Assembly: GCF_002072155.1 (NCBI RefSeq)
Contig: NZ_BDIY01000007.1
Location: forward strand, 62,001 to 126,000
Length of the DNA: 64,000 nucleotides
From: Roseovarius sp. A-2
GTDB lineage: Bacteria; Pseudomonadota; Alphaproteobacteria; Rhodobacterales; Rhodobacteraceae
Direction: 5' to 3'
Within the stretch, counting starts at the first letter, position 1. The number at the start of each line of letters is the position of its first letter. The notes below the pieces were generated by a model. It did no database searches, was not told the DNA's origin, and worked only from the letters and a program-made list of their open reading frames with translations. Position numbers and translations under genes: made by a program. Of this stretch, positions 26,042 through 34,861 are shown in pieces.

Positions 26042-27417
26042 TGGATGTCGTCCTTCTCTTCTCGATGGTGATCGGCCTTCTGCTGATCGGTGTGCCGATT
26101 GCCATCTCGCTCGGGCTCAGCTCGACCCTCTTCCTGCTGATCTATTCCGAAAGCTCGCTGGCCTCGGTCGCAGGCACCCTGCTCGAGGCCTTTGTCGGCC
26201 ACTACACCCTGCTCGCGATCCCGTTCTTCATTCTCGCCTCGGCCTTCATGACGACGGGCGGCGTGGCGCAGCGGATCATCCGCTTCTCCATCGCCTGCGT
26301 CGGGCACCTGCCGGGCGGGCTCGCCATCGCGGGCGTGTTTGCCTGCATGCTCTTCGCCGCGCTGTCCGGCTCTTCACCGGCGACCGTTGTGGCCATCGGC
26401 ACGATCGTCATCGCAGGGATGCGGCAGGTCGGCTATACCAAGGAATTCGCGGCTGGCGTGATTTGTAACGCTGGCACGCTCGGCATCCTGATCCCGCCCT
26501 CCATCGTCATGGTGGTCTATGCCGCCTCGGTCGATGTGTCGGTGGGTCGGATGTTCCTTGCGGGCGTCATTCCCGGCCTTCTGGCGGGCCTGATGCTGAT
26601 GACGACGATCTATGTCATCGCGCGGGTGCGCAACCTGCCGAAAGGCGACTGGCAAGGCTGGGGCGAGATCTGGGCCTCGGGGCGCGAGGCGGGCTGGGGC
26701 CTCTTTCTGATCGTCATCATCCTCGGCGGCATCTATGGCGGCATCTTCACGCCCACAGAGGCGGCGGCGGTTGCGGCGGTCTATTCCTTCTTTATCGCCT
26801 GCTTCATCTACCGTGACATGGGGCCGCTTGCCACCTCCGGCGAGGGCCGGAATACCAGCCTCAGCCGCAAGCCCTGGGCTGTTGTCACCGCCTTCGTGCA
26901 CCCTGACACCAAGAAGACGCTGTTCGACGCCGGGCGGCTCACGGTCACGCTTTTGTTCGTGATCGCCAACGCCCTCATCCTCAAGCACGTGCTGACCGAC
27001 GAGCAGATCCCGCAATCCATCGCCAATGCCATGCTGTCGGCGGGCTTCGGCCCGGTCATGTTCCTGATCGTGGTCAACGTGATCCTGCTCATCGGCGGGC
27101 AGTTCATGGAGCCGTCGGGCCTTCTGGTGATCGTGGCACCGCTGGTCTTTCCCATCGCCATCGAACTGGGGATCGACCCCATTCACCTTGGCATCATCAT
27201 GGTAGTGAATATGGAAATCGGGATGATCACGCCGCCGGTAGGGCTCAACCTCTTTGTCACCTCGGGCGTTGCGGGCATGCCGATGATGTCGGTCGTTCGC
27301 GCCGCCCTGCCCTTCCTCGCGGTGCTCTTCGTGTTCCTGATCATGGTCACCTATATTCCGTGGATCTCGACCTTTCTGCCCAACACATTCATGGGGCCGG
27401 AGATCATCACCAACTGA
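26041..27417 (+). CDS. dctM: TRAP transporter large permease DctM, 458 aa
   Basis: The transport channel of the TRAP system, with about 12 hydrophobic segments. Signatures include MTTGGVAQRIIRFS, SGSSPATVVAIGTI, AGVICNAGTLGILIPPSI and GIYGGIFTPTEAAAVAAVYS. The late block GMITPPVGLNLFV is invariant in DctM. The 458-aa length includes a cytoplasmic insertion around residues 265-290 (SGEGRNTSLSRKPWAVVT), common in C4-dicarboxylate members. It ends the dctPQM operon at a terminator. Confidence 0.94.
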   Translation: MDVVLLFSMVIGLLLIGVPIAISLGLSSTLFLLIYSESSLASVAGTLLEAFVGHYTLLAIPFFILASAFMTTGGVAQRIIRFSIACVGHLPGGLAIAGVFACMLFAALSGSSPATVVAIGTIVIAGMRQVGYTKEFAAGVICNAGTLGILIPPSIVMVVYAASVDVSVGRMFLAGVIPGLLAGLMLMTTIYVIARVRNLPKGDWQGWGEIWASGREAGWGLFLIVIILGGIYGGIFTPTEAAAVAAVYSFFIACFIYRDMGPLATSGEGRNTSLSRKPWAVVTAFVHPDTKKTLFDAGRLTVTLLFVIANALILKHVLTDEQIPQSIANAMLSAGFGPVMFLIVVNVILLIGGQFMEPSGLLVIVAPLVFPIAIELGIDPIHLGIIMVVNMEIGMITPPVGLNLFVTSGVAGMPMMSVVRAALPFLAVLFVFLIMVTYIPWISTFLPNTFMGPEIITN

Positions 27418-27437
27418 CCCGGCTCATCACAGCAGAT

Positions 27438-27475
27438 ACGCCACGCGAGGAATGCCCCCTTTGCGTGGCGTTTTC
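27438..27475 (+). terminator. rho-independent terminator of dctPQM
   Basis: A 9-bp stem ACGCCACGC/GCGTGGCGT (27438-27471) is followed by TTTTCATTT, 20 nt after the dctM stop. Confidence 0.8.
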
Positions 27476-27584
27476 ATTTGCGATTTGAAACGCTGCGCGC
27501 CGCGCGCTACCTGCGGTGTCGCAATGGCGTCTTTACCACGCCATGTTTCGCCGCTACCCATAAGGCCCAACCAAGGAGAGACGC

Positions 27585-28088
27585 GTGACCCAAGAGACCG
27601 TGAGCGTGGAACGCGACGCCTTCCTGGCGGCCATGCGTCAGGTCGCCTCCACCGTCACCGTGGTCACCACCGACGGTACGGCGGGCCGCGCAGGTGCCAC
27701 CGTAAGCGCCTTCACCTCGCTCTCGGCCGATCCGCCGTCGGTGCTGATCTGCCTACGCTCAGACAGCAGGATTGCCCGCACCGTGGCCGAAAATCGCGCC
27801 TTCTGCGTCAATATCCTGCCGGAACATGCCGTCGAGGTGGCGCGCGCCTTTGCCGGACCCTCGCCCGACAATCCCGAAGATCGCTTTGCCGGGCTCCCCT
27901 TCGAGGCCGACGCGCATGGCCCCATCCTGCCGCGCGCCACCGCTTTTTCCTGTGCGCTGACCGATCTGATGATGCATGGCAGCCACGCGATCTGCATCGG
28001 ACAGGTCGCGCGGCTGACCAATACCGGCGAACGCCCGCTGACTTATATGAGCGGCGACTACCATATCGTGCGCCCGCATCGCGACTGA
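27585..28088 (+). CDS. flavin reductase-like protein (FMN-binding split barrel), 167 aa
   Basis: The flavin reductase domain spans nearly the whole protein. FLAAMRQVASTVTVVTTDG, GATVSAFTSLSADPPSVLIC (flavin-contact block), NRAFCVNIL and GSHAICIGQV are family motifs (HpaC/NtaB/RutF type). Such proteins use NADH to make free reduced FMN or FAD for a separate monooxygenase. No partner oxygenase is adjacent, and the class A monooxygenase at 3.8 kb does not need one. The start has AAGGAGAGACGCGTG upstream. A copy of the dispersed intergenic motif follows the stop. Confidence 0.83.
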   Translation: MTQETVSVERDAFLAAMRQVASTVTVVTTDGTAGRAGATVSAFTSLSADPPSVLICLRSDSRIARTVAENRAFCVNILPEHAVEVARAFAGPSPDNPEDRFAGLPFEADAHGPILPRATAFSCALTDLMMHGSHAICIGQVARLTNTGERPLTYMSGDYHIVRPHRD

Positions 28089-28097
28089 CACCGTCTC

Positions 28098-28120
28098 GTT
28101 TCTTTATGGCGAAAATACTC
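28098..28120 (+). repeat. dispersed intergenic motif, copy A
   Basis: GTTTCTTTATGGC then GAAAATACTC, 9 nt after the flavin reductase stop. Related copies lie at 49367-49414, 53765-53815 and, in reverse orientation, about 56402-56430. This copy lacks the G-rich hairpin seen after copies B and C. Confidence 0.5.
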
Positions 28121-28191
28121 GAATTGCTCCGCTGGCCAAACCGCGCCTGCCCTGCCATATCTGCGCGCGACCCAGCCAAGGAGACGCGCCC

Positions 28192-29064
28192 ATGACCCGT
28201 ATCATCACCGCCCTGAGCGAGATTTCCGACCGCTACGACGCGCTCTTTGTCGATCTATGGGGCTGCGTCCACGACGGCGTGCGCGCCCTGCCCGACGCCG
28301 TCTCGGCATTGCAGGCCTATCGCAAGGCCGGTGGCACCGTGATCCTGGTGACCAACGCACCGCGTGCCCGCGACTCGGTGGCGCGCCAACTCGATAGGTT
28401 CGGCGTGCCAACCGATGCCTGGGACAGCATCGCCACCTCCGGTGACAGTGCCCGCGCGGCGATGTTCCGCGGCGTCGTGGGGCAAAAGCTGTGGTTCATC
28501 GGCCAGCCCCATGACGAGAGTTTCTTCGAGCTGCTCCAGATCATCGAGGACCCGGTCGAGGTGAGCCGCGTGCCGCTGGAAGAGGCCGATGGTATCGTCT
28601 GTGCCGGTCCCTTCGATCCCAATGCCGACCCCGCCGAAATGCGGCCGCACTTTCTTTATGCCAAGCAGAAGGGCCTGAAGCTGCTCTGCGCGAACCCCGA
28701 TATCGTCGTTGATCGTGGCGAAACCCGGGAATGGTGCGCAGGCGCATTGGCGCAGCTTTACACCGAGATGGGGGGGACAAGCCTCTATTTCGGCAAGCCA
28801 CACCCGCCGATCTACGATCTTGCGCGGCGTCGACTCGCATCCCTGGGGCGCGACGTGGAAAACCACCGCATCCTCGCCATCGGCGACGGGGCGCAGACCG
28901 ATATCAAGGGTGCAATGGGTGAGGATATCGATTCTCTTTTCATTACCGGCGGCCTCGCTGCGAAAGAGACCAAAACGTCGCAGCAACCTGAAGAGCAGGC
29001 GCTAAACACCTATCTAGAAAAGGAAATGTCCGCACCAACCTATGCAATCGGGTTTCTGCGCTGA
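28192..29064 (+). CDS. TIGR01459-type HAD-superfamily hydrolase, 290 aa
   Basis: HAD motif I is ALFVDLWGCVHDG (nucleophile Asp in DLWG, replacing the usual DxDGT with DLWGC). Motif II Thr lies in VILVTNAPRA, the motif III lysine in YFGKPHPPIYDLA, and motif IV in ILAIGDGAQTDIKGA. The layout (class IIA cap between motifs II and III) and the DLWG start fit the alphaproteobacterial TIGR01459 family, related to NagD-like phosphatases; substrate unknown. The stem AAGGAGACGCGCC precedes the ATG. Confidence 0.88.
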   Translation: MTRIITALSEISDRYDALFVDLWGCVHDGVRALPDAVSALQAYRKAGGTVILVTNAPRARDSVARQLDRFGVPTDAWDSIATSGDSARAAMFRGVVGQKLWFIGQPHDESFFELLQIIEDPVEVSRVPLEEADGIVCAGPFDPNADPAEMRPHFLYAKQKGLKLLCANPDIVVDRGETREWCAGALAQLYTEMGGTSLYFGKPHPPIYDLARRRLASLGRDVENHRILAIGDGAQTDIKGAMGEDIDSLFITGGLAAKETKTSQQPEEQALNTYLEKEMSAPTYAIGFLR

Positions 29065-29165
29065 CAGAAAGCGCTTGCTTTTTCTGCGACTGCGAAGTAA
29101 TAAAATTCCAACTCCGGGCATCATACAGCCCGATTATTACACGCCAAACCAAGCGGAGGGCGGAG

Positions 29166-29609
29166 ATGTTGGATAATATGCCGCGCGGCACGATCTGTAT
29201 CGAAGATATCGAAATGGGCATGACGCGCCACCTGCGCAAAGTCGTGACCGACCGCGATATCGAGATGTTCGCCGAGGTCTCGACCGACCGCAACCCGGTC
29301 CATCTCGATGATGCCTATGCGCAGGACACGATCTTTGAGGGGCGCATCGCGCATGGCATGCTGACGGCCGGGCTGATCTCGGCGGTGATCGGCGAGCAGC
29401 TGCCGGGCCATGGCACGGTCTATATGGGCCAGACACTGAAATTCCTCGCCCCCGTGCGCCCCGGCGACATGGTGCATGCCGAGGTCGAGGTGGTGGGAAT
29501 CGACCATGGCAAGCGCCGCGTGCAGCTTGATTGCCGCTGCCTGGTGGAGGGCAAGAAGGTGCTGATCGGCGAGGCCACCGTACTCGCGCCGTCGCGCAAG
29601 TTCGACTGA
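29166..29609 (+). CDS. MaoC-like (R)-specific enoyl-CoA hydratase, 147 aa
   Basis: A single hot-dog domain with the hydratase-2 motif STDRNPVHLDDAYAQDTIFE then GRIAHGMLTAGLIS. The catalytic Asp and His are in D-x4-H (DRNPVH), as in PhaJ. It adds water to trans-2-enoyl-CoA to form (R)-3-hydroxyacyl-CoA, supplying polyhydroxyalkanoate synthesis or beta-oxidation side routes. The 147-aa length matches PhaJ-size enzymes. GCGGAGGGCGGAG sits directly before the ATG at 29166. It lies 101 nt after the HAD gene and 39 nt before the glycosyltransferase gene. Confidence 0.87.
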   Translation: MLDNMPRGTICIEDIEMGMTRHLRKVVTDRDIEMFAEVSTDRNPVHLDDAYAQDTIFEGRIAHGMLTAGLISAVIGEQLPGHGTVYMGQTLKFLAPVRPGDMVHAEVEVVGIDHGKRRVQLDCRCLVEGKKVLIGEATVLAPSRKFD

Positions 29610-29648
29610 TCCCTTGCGCCGCACAACGCCGCACCGCATGCTCTGCGC

Positions 29649-30617
29649 ATGACCCCTACCCCTACATGGGGCCTTGTCGCCACGATCAAGGCCCCCGCCC
29701 GCGACATCCTGAATTTCGCCGCCCATCACCTCGATCTGGGCGCTCATCGCCTGCATGTCTATCTCGACGCCGCCAATCCGCAGGCCGAGGCCGCGCTGCG
29801 CGCGCATCCGAAATGCCGGGTGATCCTGTGCGATGACGATTACTGGCAACGCCGCCGGCGCAAGGGGCGACCGGACAAGCACCAGCCGCGCCAGAGCCTC
29901 AACGCCACCCATTGCCTCAACAAGCGCCCACAGGTGGATTGGCTGGCGCATATCGACGTGGATGAATTCCTCTGGCCCGCCAGCCCCCTGCCCGCGCAAC
30001 TGGCCGCCCTACCCGAGGACACGCTCAGCGCCCGCATCCGCCCGATCGAGGCGCTCGCCGCAGACCCCGCCGATCCTCCGGCGGCGGGTACGCACTGGTT
30101 CAAGTCCTGTGCACTGTTCCAGATGCCCCGCCGCGAGCAGACCAACGCCATCTACCCCACCTACGGCCCGCATCTCAACGGCGGCTTTCTCAGCCATGTG
30201 GCAGGCAAGGTATTCGTCCGCACCGGCCTGCCCGACATCAGCCTGCGCATCCACAACGCCTTTCGGGACAAGGTGATGGATGACGCACCCGCGGAATTGC
30301 CCGACACGCATCTCTGTCACCTCCACGCCCCCTCATGGGATGATTGGCAGGCCGCCTATCGCTTTCGCCTCGAACAGGGCTCGTACCGCGACAACCTCAA
30401 ACCCGCGCCGCAGCCCGGCGGTGGCGGGCTCAACTTGCATGCCTTATTCCGGATGCTCGAAGACGAGGGCGGCGAGACGGCGCTGCGCCGCTTTTACGAC
30501 GAGGTCTGCGTCGCCTCCCCTGCCCTGCGTGCGCGCCTCGCCGCGCATGGGGCCCTGCATTCCATTCCTCTCGCGCTCGATGAAAAACGTCAAAAGCACT
30601 TCGCCGATTTCGTCTGA
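29649..30617 (+). CDS. glycosyltransferase family 2/92-like protein, 322 aa
   Basis: WGLVATIKAPARDILNFAAHH matches the start of the Glyco_tranf_2_4 (GT92-like) family, in which ATI/VKNEEDYL-type residues open the nucleotide-sugar domain. VDWLAHIDVDEFLWP contains the DxD-type metal motif (DVDEF). HLHAPSWDDWQAAYRF near residue 222 carries a late conserved His/Asp region. There is no signal peptide, so it is cytoplasmic, probably acting on an envelope glycan or capsule precursor. Acceptor and donor are unknown, and no other glycan genes are nearby. Confidence 0.78.
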   Translation: MTPTPTWGLVATIKAPARDILNFAAHHLDLGAHRLHVYLDAANPQAEAALRAHPKCRVILCDDDYWQRRRRKGRPDKHQPRQSLNATHCLNKRPQVDWLAHIDVDEFLWPASPLPAQLAALPEDTLSARIRPIEALAADPADPPAAGTHWFKSCALFQMPRREQTNAIYPTYGPHLNGGFLSHVAGKVFVRTGLPDISLRIHNAFRDKVMDDAPAELPDTHLCHLHAPSWDDWQAAYRFRLEQGSYRDNLKPAPQPGGGGLNLHALFRMLEDEGGETALRRFYDEVCVASPALRARLAAHGALHSIPLALDEKRQKHFADFV

Positions 30618-30815
30618 TTGTTTCGCGTTCATACACGATCTGCGGCCCCTCGGGCCATTGCCCTATCGCCTCGGAGGCATGTCATTGACCGCACCCGGCG
30701 CTTCAGGTAAGGGAGGCGCAGCGGGTCACCCATGTGGAGAACCACAGGCCCAGGAGGGGTCTGACCCGGCGACAGACGTACGGGCCAGGATTGTGTCCGT
30801 AAACCACGGATACGC
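30618..30815 (+). promoter_or_regulatory. upstream region/leader of the DEAD-box helicase gene
   Basis: Just under 200 nt without a gene. A short stem CCGT-AAACC-ACGG (30797-30809) lies immediately before the ATG, and no strong Shine-Dalgarno sequence is visible, only GGA in the stem. DEAD-box helicase genes often have long structured leaders that give cold or helicase-level control; that is inference here. Confidence 0.35.
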
Positions 30816-32330
30816 ATGACCAAATTTTCAGATCTGAATCTCAACCCCAAGGTCCTCAAGGCGATCGAGGAAGCGGGATATGAAACCCCGACCCCCATTC
30901 AGGCGGGGGCCATCCCCCCGGCCCTAGAGGGGCGCGACGTGCTGGGTATCGCGCAGACCGGCACCGGCAAGACCGCGGGCTTTACGCTGCCGATGCTGTC
31001 GCTGCTGTCGCGGGGACGTGCCCGCGCGCGCATGCCGCGCAGCCTCGTGCTCTGCCCGACGCGCGAATTGGCGGCGCAGGTGGCCGAGAATTTCGACACC
31101 TATTCCAGACACCTCAAACTGACCAAGGCCCTACTGATCGGCGGGGTCAGCTTCAAGGAGCAGGACAAGCTGATCGACAAGGGCGTCGATGTGCTGATCG
31201 CCACCCCGGGCCGGTTGCTCGACCATTTCGAGCGCGGCAAGCTTTTGCTCACCGGCGTGCAGATCATGGTGGTGGACGAGGCCGACAGAATGCTGGATAT
31301 GGGATTCATCCCTGATATCGAACGGATTTTCAGCCTTACGCCCTTCACCCGGCAGACGCTGTTCTTCTCGGCCACAATGGCCCCCGAGATTGAGCGCATC
31401 ACCAACACGTTCCTGTCAGCCCCCGCCCGGGTCGAGGTGGCCCGGCAGGCTACGGCGAGCGAGACCATCGAACAGGGCGTCGTGATGATCAAAGCCACCC
31501 GCCGTGACCGCGCCGATAGCGAGAAACGCGCCGTTCTGCGCGCGCTTGTCGACGGCGAGGGCGAGGCCTGCACCAATGCGATCGTGTTCTGCAACCGCAA
31601 GATCGACGTCGATGTTGTCGCCAAATCGCTCAAGAAATACGGCTATGACGCAGCCCCCATTCACGGCGATCTCGATCAGAGCCAGCGCACGCGCACGCTC
31701 GATCAGTTCCGCGCCGGGGACCTGAAGATTCTCGTGGCGTCGGACGTCGCCGCACGCGGCCTTGATGTGCCGGCCGTCAGTCACGTATTCAACTACGATG
31801 TGCCCAGCCATGCCGAGGATTACGTCCACCGCATCGGCCGCACTGGTCGTGCCGGGCGCTCGGGCAAGGCGATGATGATCTGCAATCCTCGCGATGAGAA
31901 GAACTTTGCCGCGATCGAGGCGCTTCTCCAGAAAGAAATCCCCCGGCTCGACAGCCCGGTGAAATCCGGGGGCAGCGACACGCCGGCCGAGGCAGAGGAC
32001 AAGCCCGCCAAGCCGAGCCGAAGCCGCAGTCGCACTGTCAGCCGCAAGAAGGCCGACGCATCGCAGGAGGCCTCCGTCGAGGCGCAAGTCGAGACACCGA
32101 AGACGGAGCTTGAGCCCCAGGCAAAATCCCAGTCCAAATCCCAGGACAAGCCGCAAGACAGTTCCCAGGACCGTGGTGGCCACGAGCGCAGCAGCCATGG
32201 CCGCAGCAACAGCGGCTCTGGCCGCAGTGGCGGAGGCCGCGGCGGAGATCACGGCAACAAGGTGGTCGGCATGGGCGATCACATGCCCAGCTTCATCGCG
32301 CTCAGCTTCGAGGAGCGGCGCGCGGGCTAA
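30816..32330 (+). CDS. DEAD-box ATP-dependent RNA helicase (RhlE-like), 504 aa
   Basis: All core motifs are present: F-x-Q region YETPTPIQ (Q motif), AQTGTGKT (I), PTRELAAQ (Ia), TPGRLLD (Ib), VDEADRMLD (II, DEAD), SATMA (III), ASDVAARGLDVPAV (V) and HRIGRTGRAGR (VI). The C-terminal about 115 residues are low-complexity, rich in Lys/Ser/Gln, then Arg/Gly/Ser (SHGRSNSGSGRSGGGRGG), a disordered RNA-binding tail typical of RhlE/DeaD-like helicases in ribosome assembly and mRNA turnover. It is a single-gene unit, convergent with the kinase gene. Confidence 0.93.
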   Translation: MTKFSDLNLNPKVLKAIEEAGYETPTPIQAGAIPPALEGRDVLGIAQTGTGKTAGFTLPMLSLLSRGRARARMPRSLVLCPTRELAAQVAENFDTYSRHLKLTKALLIGGVSFKEQDKLIDKGVDVLIATPGRLLDHFERGKLLLTGVQIMVVDEADRMLDMGFIPDIERIFSLTPFTRQTLFFSATMAPEIERITNTFLSAPARVEVARQATASETIEQGVVMIKATRRDRADSEKRAVLRALVDGEGEACTNAIVFCNRKIDVDVVAKSLKKYGYDAAPIHGDLDQSQRTRTLDQFRAGDLKILVASDVAARGLDVPAVSHVFNYDVPSHAEDYVHRIGRTGRAGRSGKAMMICNPRDEKNFAAIEALLQKEIPRLDSPVKSGGSDTPAEAEDKPAKPSRSRSRTVSRKKADASQEASVEAQVETPKTELEPQAKSQSKSQDKPQDSSQDRGGHERSSHGRSNSGSGRSGGGRGGDHGNKVVGMGDHMPSFIALSFEERRAG

Positions 32331-32351
32331 TGCCCCTGCCCGCCGCTGGCG

Positions 32352-33647
32352 TCAGCGCGCGATTACGATATCGGCGCAGAGCCCGCCCAGCCTCTCGCTT
32401 TCGGCCAGTCGCAGCGTCCCGCCATGCGCGCGCGCCACGTCGACCACGATCGACAGGCCCAGCCCCACGCCGGTGCCACGATTCTGGTTGCGTGCGGGCT
32501 CCAGCCGGGTGAAGGGCTTGATTGCCTCGCCACGGCTCTCGGGCGGGATGCCGGGACCGTCATCCTCCACCCGGATGCGCAGCAACCGCTCGGTCAGCGT
32601 CACCGACACCTCGGCGCGCGTGCCGTAACGCACCGCGTTGTTGATCAGGTTCTCCAGCGCCCGCCGGATGCCGGCCGCGCGCAAGCCCACCTCGCCCGTC
32701 CCGTCGGCTTCGACCAGCGTCACATCGACCCGCGCGCGGCGCATGTCCTCGACAACCTGCCGCACCAGCGTCACCGGATCGACCGGTTCCGCCTCGCCCT
32801 CCTGCGCGCCGCGCGCGAAGTCGAGAAAGCCGTCGAGCAACCGCTCCATGTCGGCCACGTCGCGCAGCATCGGTTCTGCCTCCTCCTCGTCGAGCATCGC
32901 AAGGCTCAGCCGCAGCCGGGTCAGCGGCGTGCGCAGATCGTGGCTGACCCCCGACAGCATCAGCGTGCGCTGCTCGATCTGCCGCTCGATCCGGGCGCGC
33001 ATGTCGACAAAGGCGCTGCCCGCCGCGCGCACCTCGGTGGCCCCCTTGGGCTTGTAGGGCACATGCCGCCCGCGCCCGAACGCCTCGGCCGCCTCGGCCA
33101 GCCGCCGGATCGGCTGCACCTGCTTGCGCAGGTAGAGAAACGACACCACCGTCATCAACACGCCGAACACCGCCATGTTGACCAGCAATTGATGCGGCTG
33201 CCGCGCCGAGACGCGCCGCCGCTCGAACATCAGCACAAGGCCGCCACCGGGACGGTCGAAATACAGCTCCACGATATTGTTGTCGCGCAGCGCGACCCGG
33301 CGCAGATCCGGAAAATAGGCGCCAAATTCGCGGATCACGACGATGCCGGAGAAATCGTACCAACGCCGGAAATGCTGCTCAGGGAGTTCGGCAGGCTCTA
33401 TCGGGCGCACGCTGATCCCGAGCGTGCGCGCCACCGAGCCATCCCCGTCCCGGTCCTGTTCCCGCAGTACCGCGCGGATCTCGCGCGCCACGGTTTCGGT
33501 CATCTGTTGGGTGACGCCCTCGAAATGCCGCTGGATGAAGACGATCGAGACCACCAGAAGCAGCGTGATCACCGGCAGCAGCAGGATCAGCGTGGCCCGG
33601 CCGAACAGGCCGCGCGGCATATAGGGTTTGAGCCAGCGTAAGGACAT
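32352..33647 (-). CDS. EnvZ-like sensor histidine kinase without adjacent regulator, 431 aa
   Basis: Transmembrane helices at about residues 15-37 (LILLLPVITLLLVVSIVFI) and about 155-175 flank a periplasmic domain. A HAMP domain follows (RKQVQPIRRLAEAAEAFGRG), then HisKA LSGVSHDLRTPLTRLRLSL (phospho-His), N-box NLINNAVRYG, G1 VEDDGPGIPPE and a GTGVGLGLSIV G2 box. This is the EnvZ/RstB architecture, usually encoded right after an ompR-like gene. Here both flanks are unrelated genes (helicase, MBL hydrolase), so its regulator lies elsewhere or is shared. The ATG at 33647 gives MSLRWLKPYMPRGLFGRA; a longer version is rejected. Confidence 0.87.
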   Translation of the reverse strand: MSLRWLKPYMPRGLFGRATLILLLPVITLLLVVSIVFIQRHFEGVTQQMTETVAREIRAVLREQDRDGDGSVARTLGISVRPIEPAELPEQHFRRWYDFSGIVVIREFGAYFPDLRRVALRDNNIVELYFDRPGGGLVLMFERRRVSARQPHQLLVNMAVFGVLMTVVSFLYLRKQVQPIRRLAEAAEAFGRGRHVPYKPKGATEVRAAGSAFVDMRARIERQIEQRTLMLSGVSHDLRTPLTRLRLSLAMLDEEEAEPMLRDVADMERLLDGFLDFARGAQEGEAEPVDPVTLVRQVVEDMRRARVDVTLVEADGTGEVGLRAAGIRRALENLINNAVRYGTRAEVSVTLTERLLRIRVEDDGPGIPPESRGEAIKPFTRLEPARNQNRGTGVGLGLSIVVDVARAHGGTLRLAESERLGGLCADIVIAR

Positions 33648-33686
33648 GGCTAAACCTATCCTTGGGCGGCAGCGGAAGAAAGAGCG

Positions 33687-34667
33687 ATGCGAGCAAATCA
33701 GCAAGAGAGACCCAGTGTTGGGATACCGCAGCGGATCGGCGACGACCTGCGGTGCATTCTCGCGCCCAACCCGTCACCGATGACCTTCTGGGGCACCAAT
33801 ACCTATGTGCTCGGCCATCGACAGCTTGCGGTGATTGACCCCGGGCCCGATAACGAGGCCCATCTCGCGGCCATTCTGGACGCATTGGACCCGGGTCAGA
33901 GCATCAGCCATATCCTTGTCACCCATGCCCATCTCGATCATTCCCCGCTTGCCGCGCGATTATCGCGGGAAACCGGCGCGCCGGTGCTCGCTTTCGGCGA
34001 CGCGCAGGCGGGGCGCAGCGCGACCATGCAGGCGCTTGCCGCGGGCGGCGATGTCGGCGGGGGTGAGGGCGTGGATGCGGATTTCACCCCCGATCTGCTA
34101 CTCTGCGATGGTGAGCGGGTGACGGGCGACGGCTGGTCGCTCACCGCGCTCTGGACACCTGGGCATTTCGGAAATCATCTGTGTTTCGATACGGGGCGCG
34201 ACCTCTTCAGCGGCGATCTGGTGATGGGCTGGGCGAGTTCGCTGGTCTCGCCGCCCGATGGCGATCTGACACAGTTCATGGCCTCTTGCGCCCGGCTGCG
34301 CTCCCGTGCGCCCGCACGCCTGCTGCCCGGCCATGGCGCGCCGGTCGCCGATCCCGTAGCGCGGCTTGACTGGCTGATCGCGCATCGCAAGGGGCGCGAG
34401 GTGGCCATCCTGAATGCGCTGGCCGACGGGCCGCAGACCGCCTGGGCATTGGCCACGCGGCTCTATACCGATACGCCGCACACGCTCCTGCCTGCTGCGG
34501 CGCGCAATGTCCTCGCCCACCTGATCGACCTGCATGGCCGAGCGTTGGTGACGGCAGAGGGCACGCTCCACCCTGCGACCCGGTTCAGGTTGTCACACAT
34601 CCCCGGCCGGTCGGAGCCCGCGCAGAAATCGCCGATCCCGCCACTGTCGGGACCCATGGGCAGTTGA
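33687..34667 (+). CDS. MBL-fold metallohydrolase (LACTB2-like), 326 aa
   Basis: The metal-binding motif THAHLDHSPLA (HxHxDH) is followed by the His in TPGHFGNHLC, the Asp in LFSGDLVMG and a late His in LLPGHGAPV. These are the complete ligand set for two zinc ions. A C-terminal winged-helix region (ATRLYTDTP to LIDLHGRALV) matches LACTB2/beta-CASP-less hydrolases often called hydroxyacylglutathione hydrolase-like. The last about 25 residues (LSHIPGRSEP onward) look non-conserved and run into rearranged DNA, so the original C-terminus may have been altered at the island boundary. Divergent from the EnvZ-like gene. Confidence 0.8.
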   Translation: MRANQQERPSVGIPQRIGDDLRCILAPNPSPMTFWGTNTYVLGHRQLAVIDPGPDNEAHLAAILDALDPGQSISHILVTHAHLDHSPLAARLSRETGAPVLAFGDAQAGRSATMQALAAGGDVGGGEGVDADFTPDLLLCDGERVTGDGWSLTALWTPGHFGNHLCFDTGRDLFSGDLVMGWASSLVSPPDGDLTQFMASCARLRSRAPARLLPGHGAPVADPVARLDWLIAHRKGREVAILNALADGPQTAWALATRLYTDTPHTLLPAAARNVLAHLIDLHGRALVTAEGTLHPATRFRLSHIPGRSEPAQKSPIPPLSGPMGS

Positions 34668-34858
34668 TGGCGCAGTTCGGGCGCGATGCAGGCGATCGTG
34701 AATTGCCCCAAGCCGGTGATCGCCGAGGTGACGGGCGTGGCCGCGGCGGCGGGTTGTCAGCAGATTGCCACCGAATGGCTCTGGTCCTACAACAACGAGC
34801 ATCCCAATGTGGGCAACGGCGGGATGACCCCGCACAGTAACTGAAGATGGCCGCGTAA
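34668..34858 (+). pseudogene. enoyl-CoA hydratase shard joined to an IS3-type transposase tail
   Basis: Immediately after the MBL stop, in the same frame, comes AMQAIVNCPKPVIAEVTGVA then AAAGCQ, an internal enoyl-CoA hydratase segment. From about 34760 it switches to IATEWLWSYNNEHPNVGNGG, the C-terminal signature of IS3-family transposase OrfB. That part hits a stop at 34842, but in the +1 frame ends LKMAA-stop at 34858, as IS3 transposases do, so a frameshift is present. No start codon with a ribosome site and no complete domain remain, so this is a chimeric relic rather than a gene. Confidence 0.75.
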
Positions 34859-34861
34859 ATT

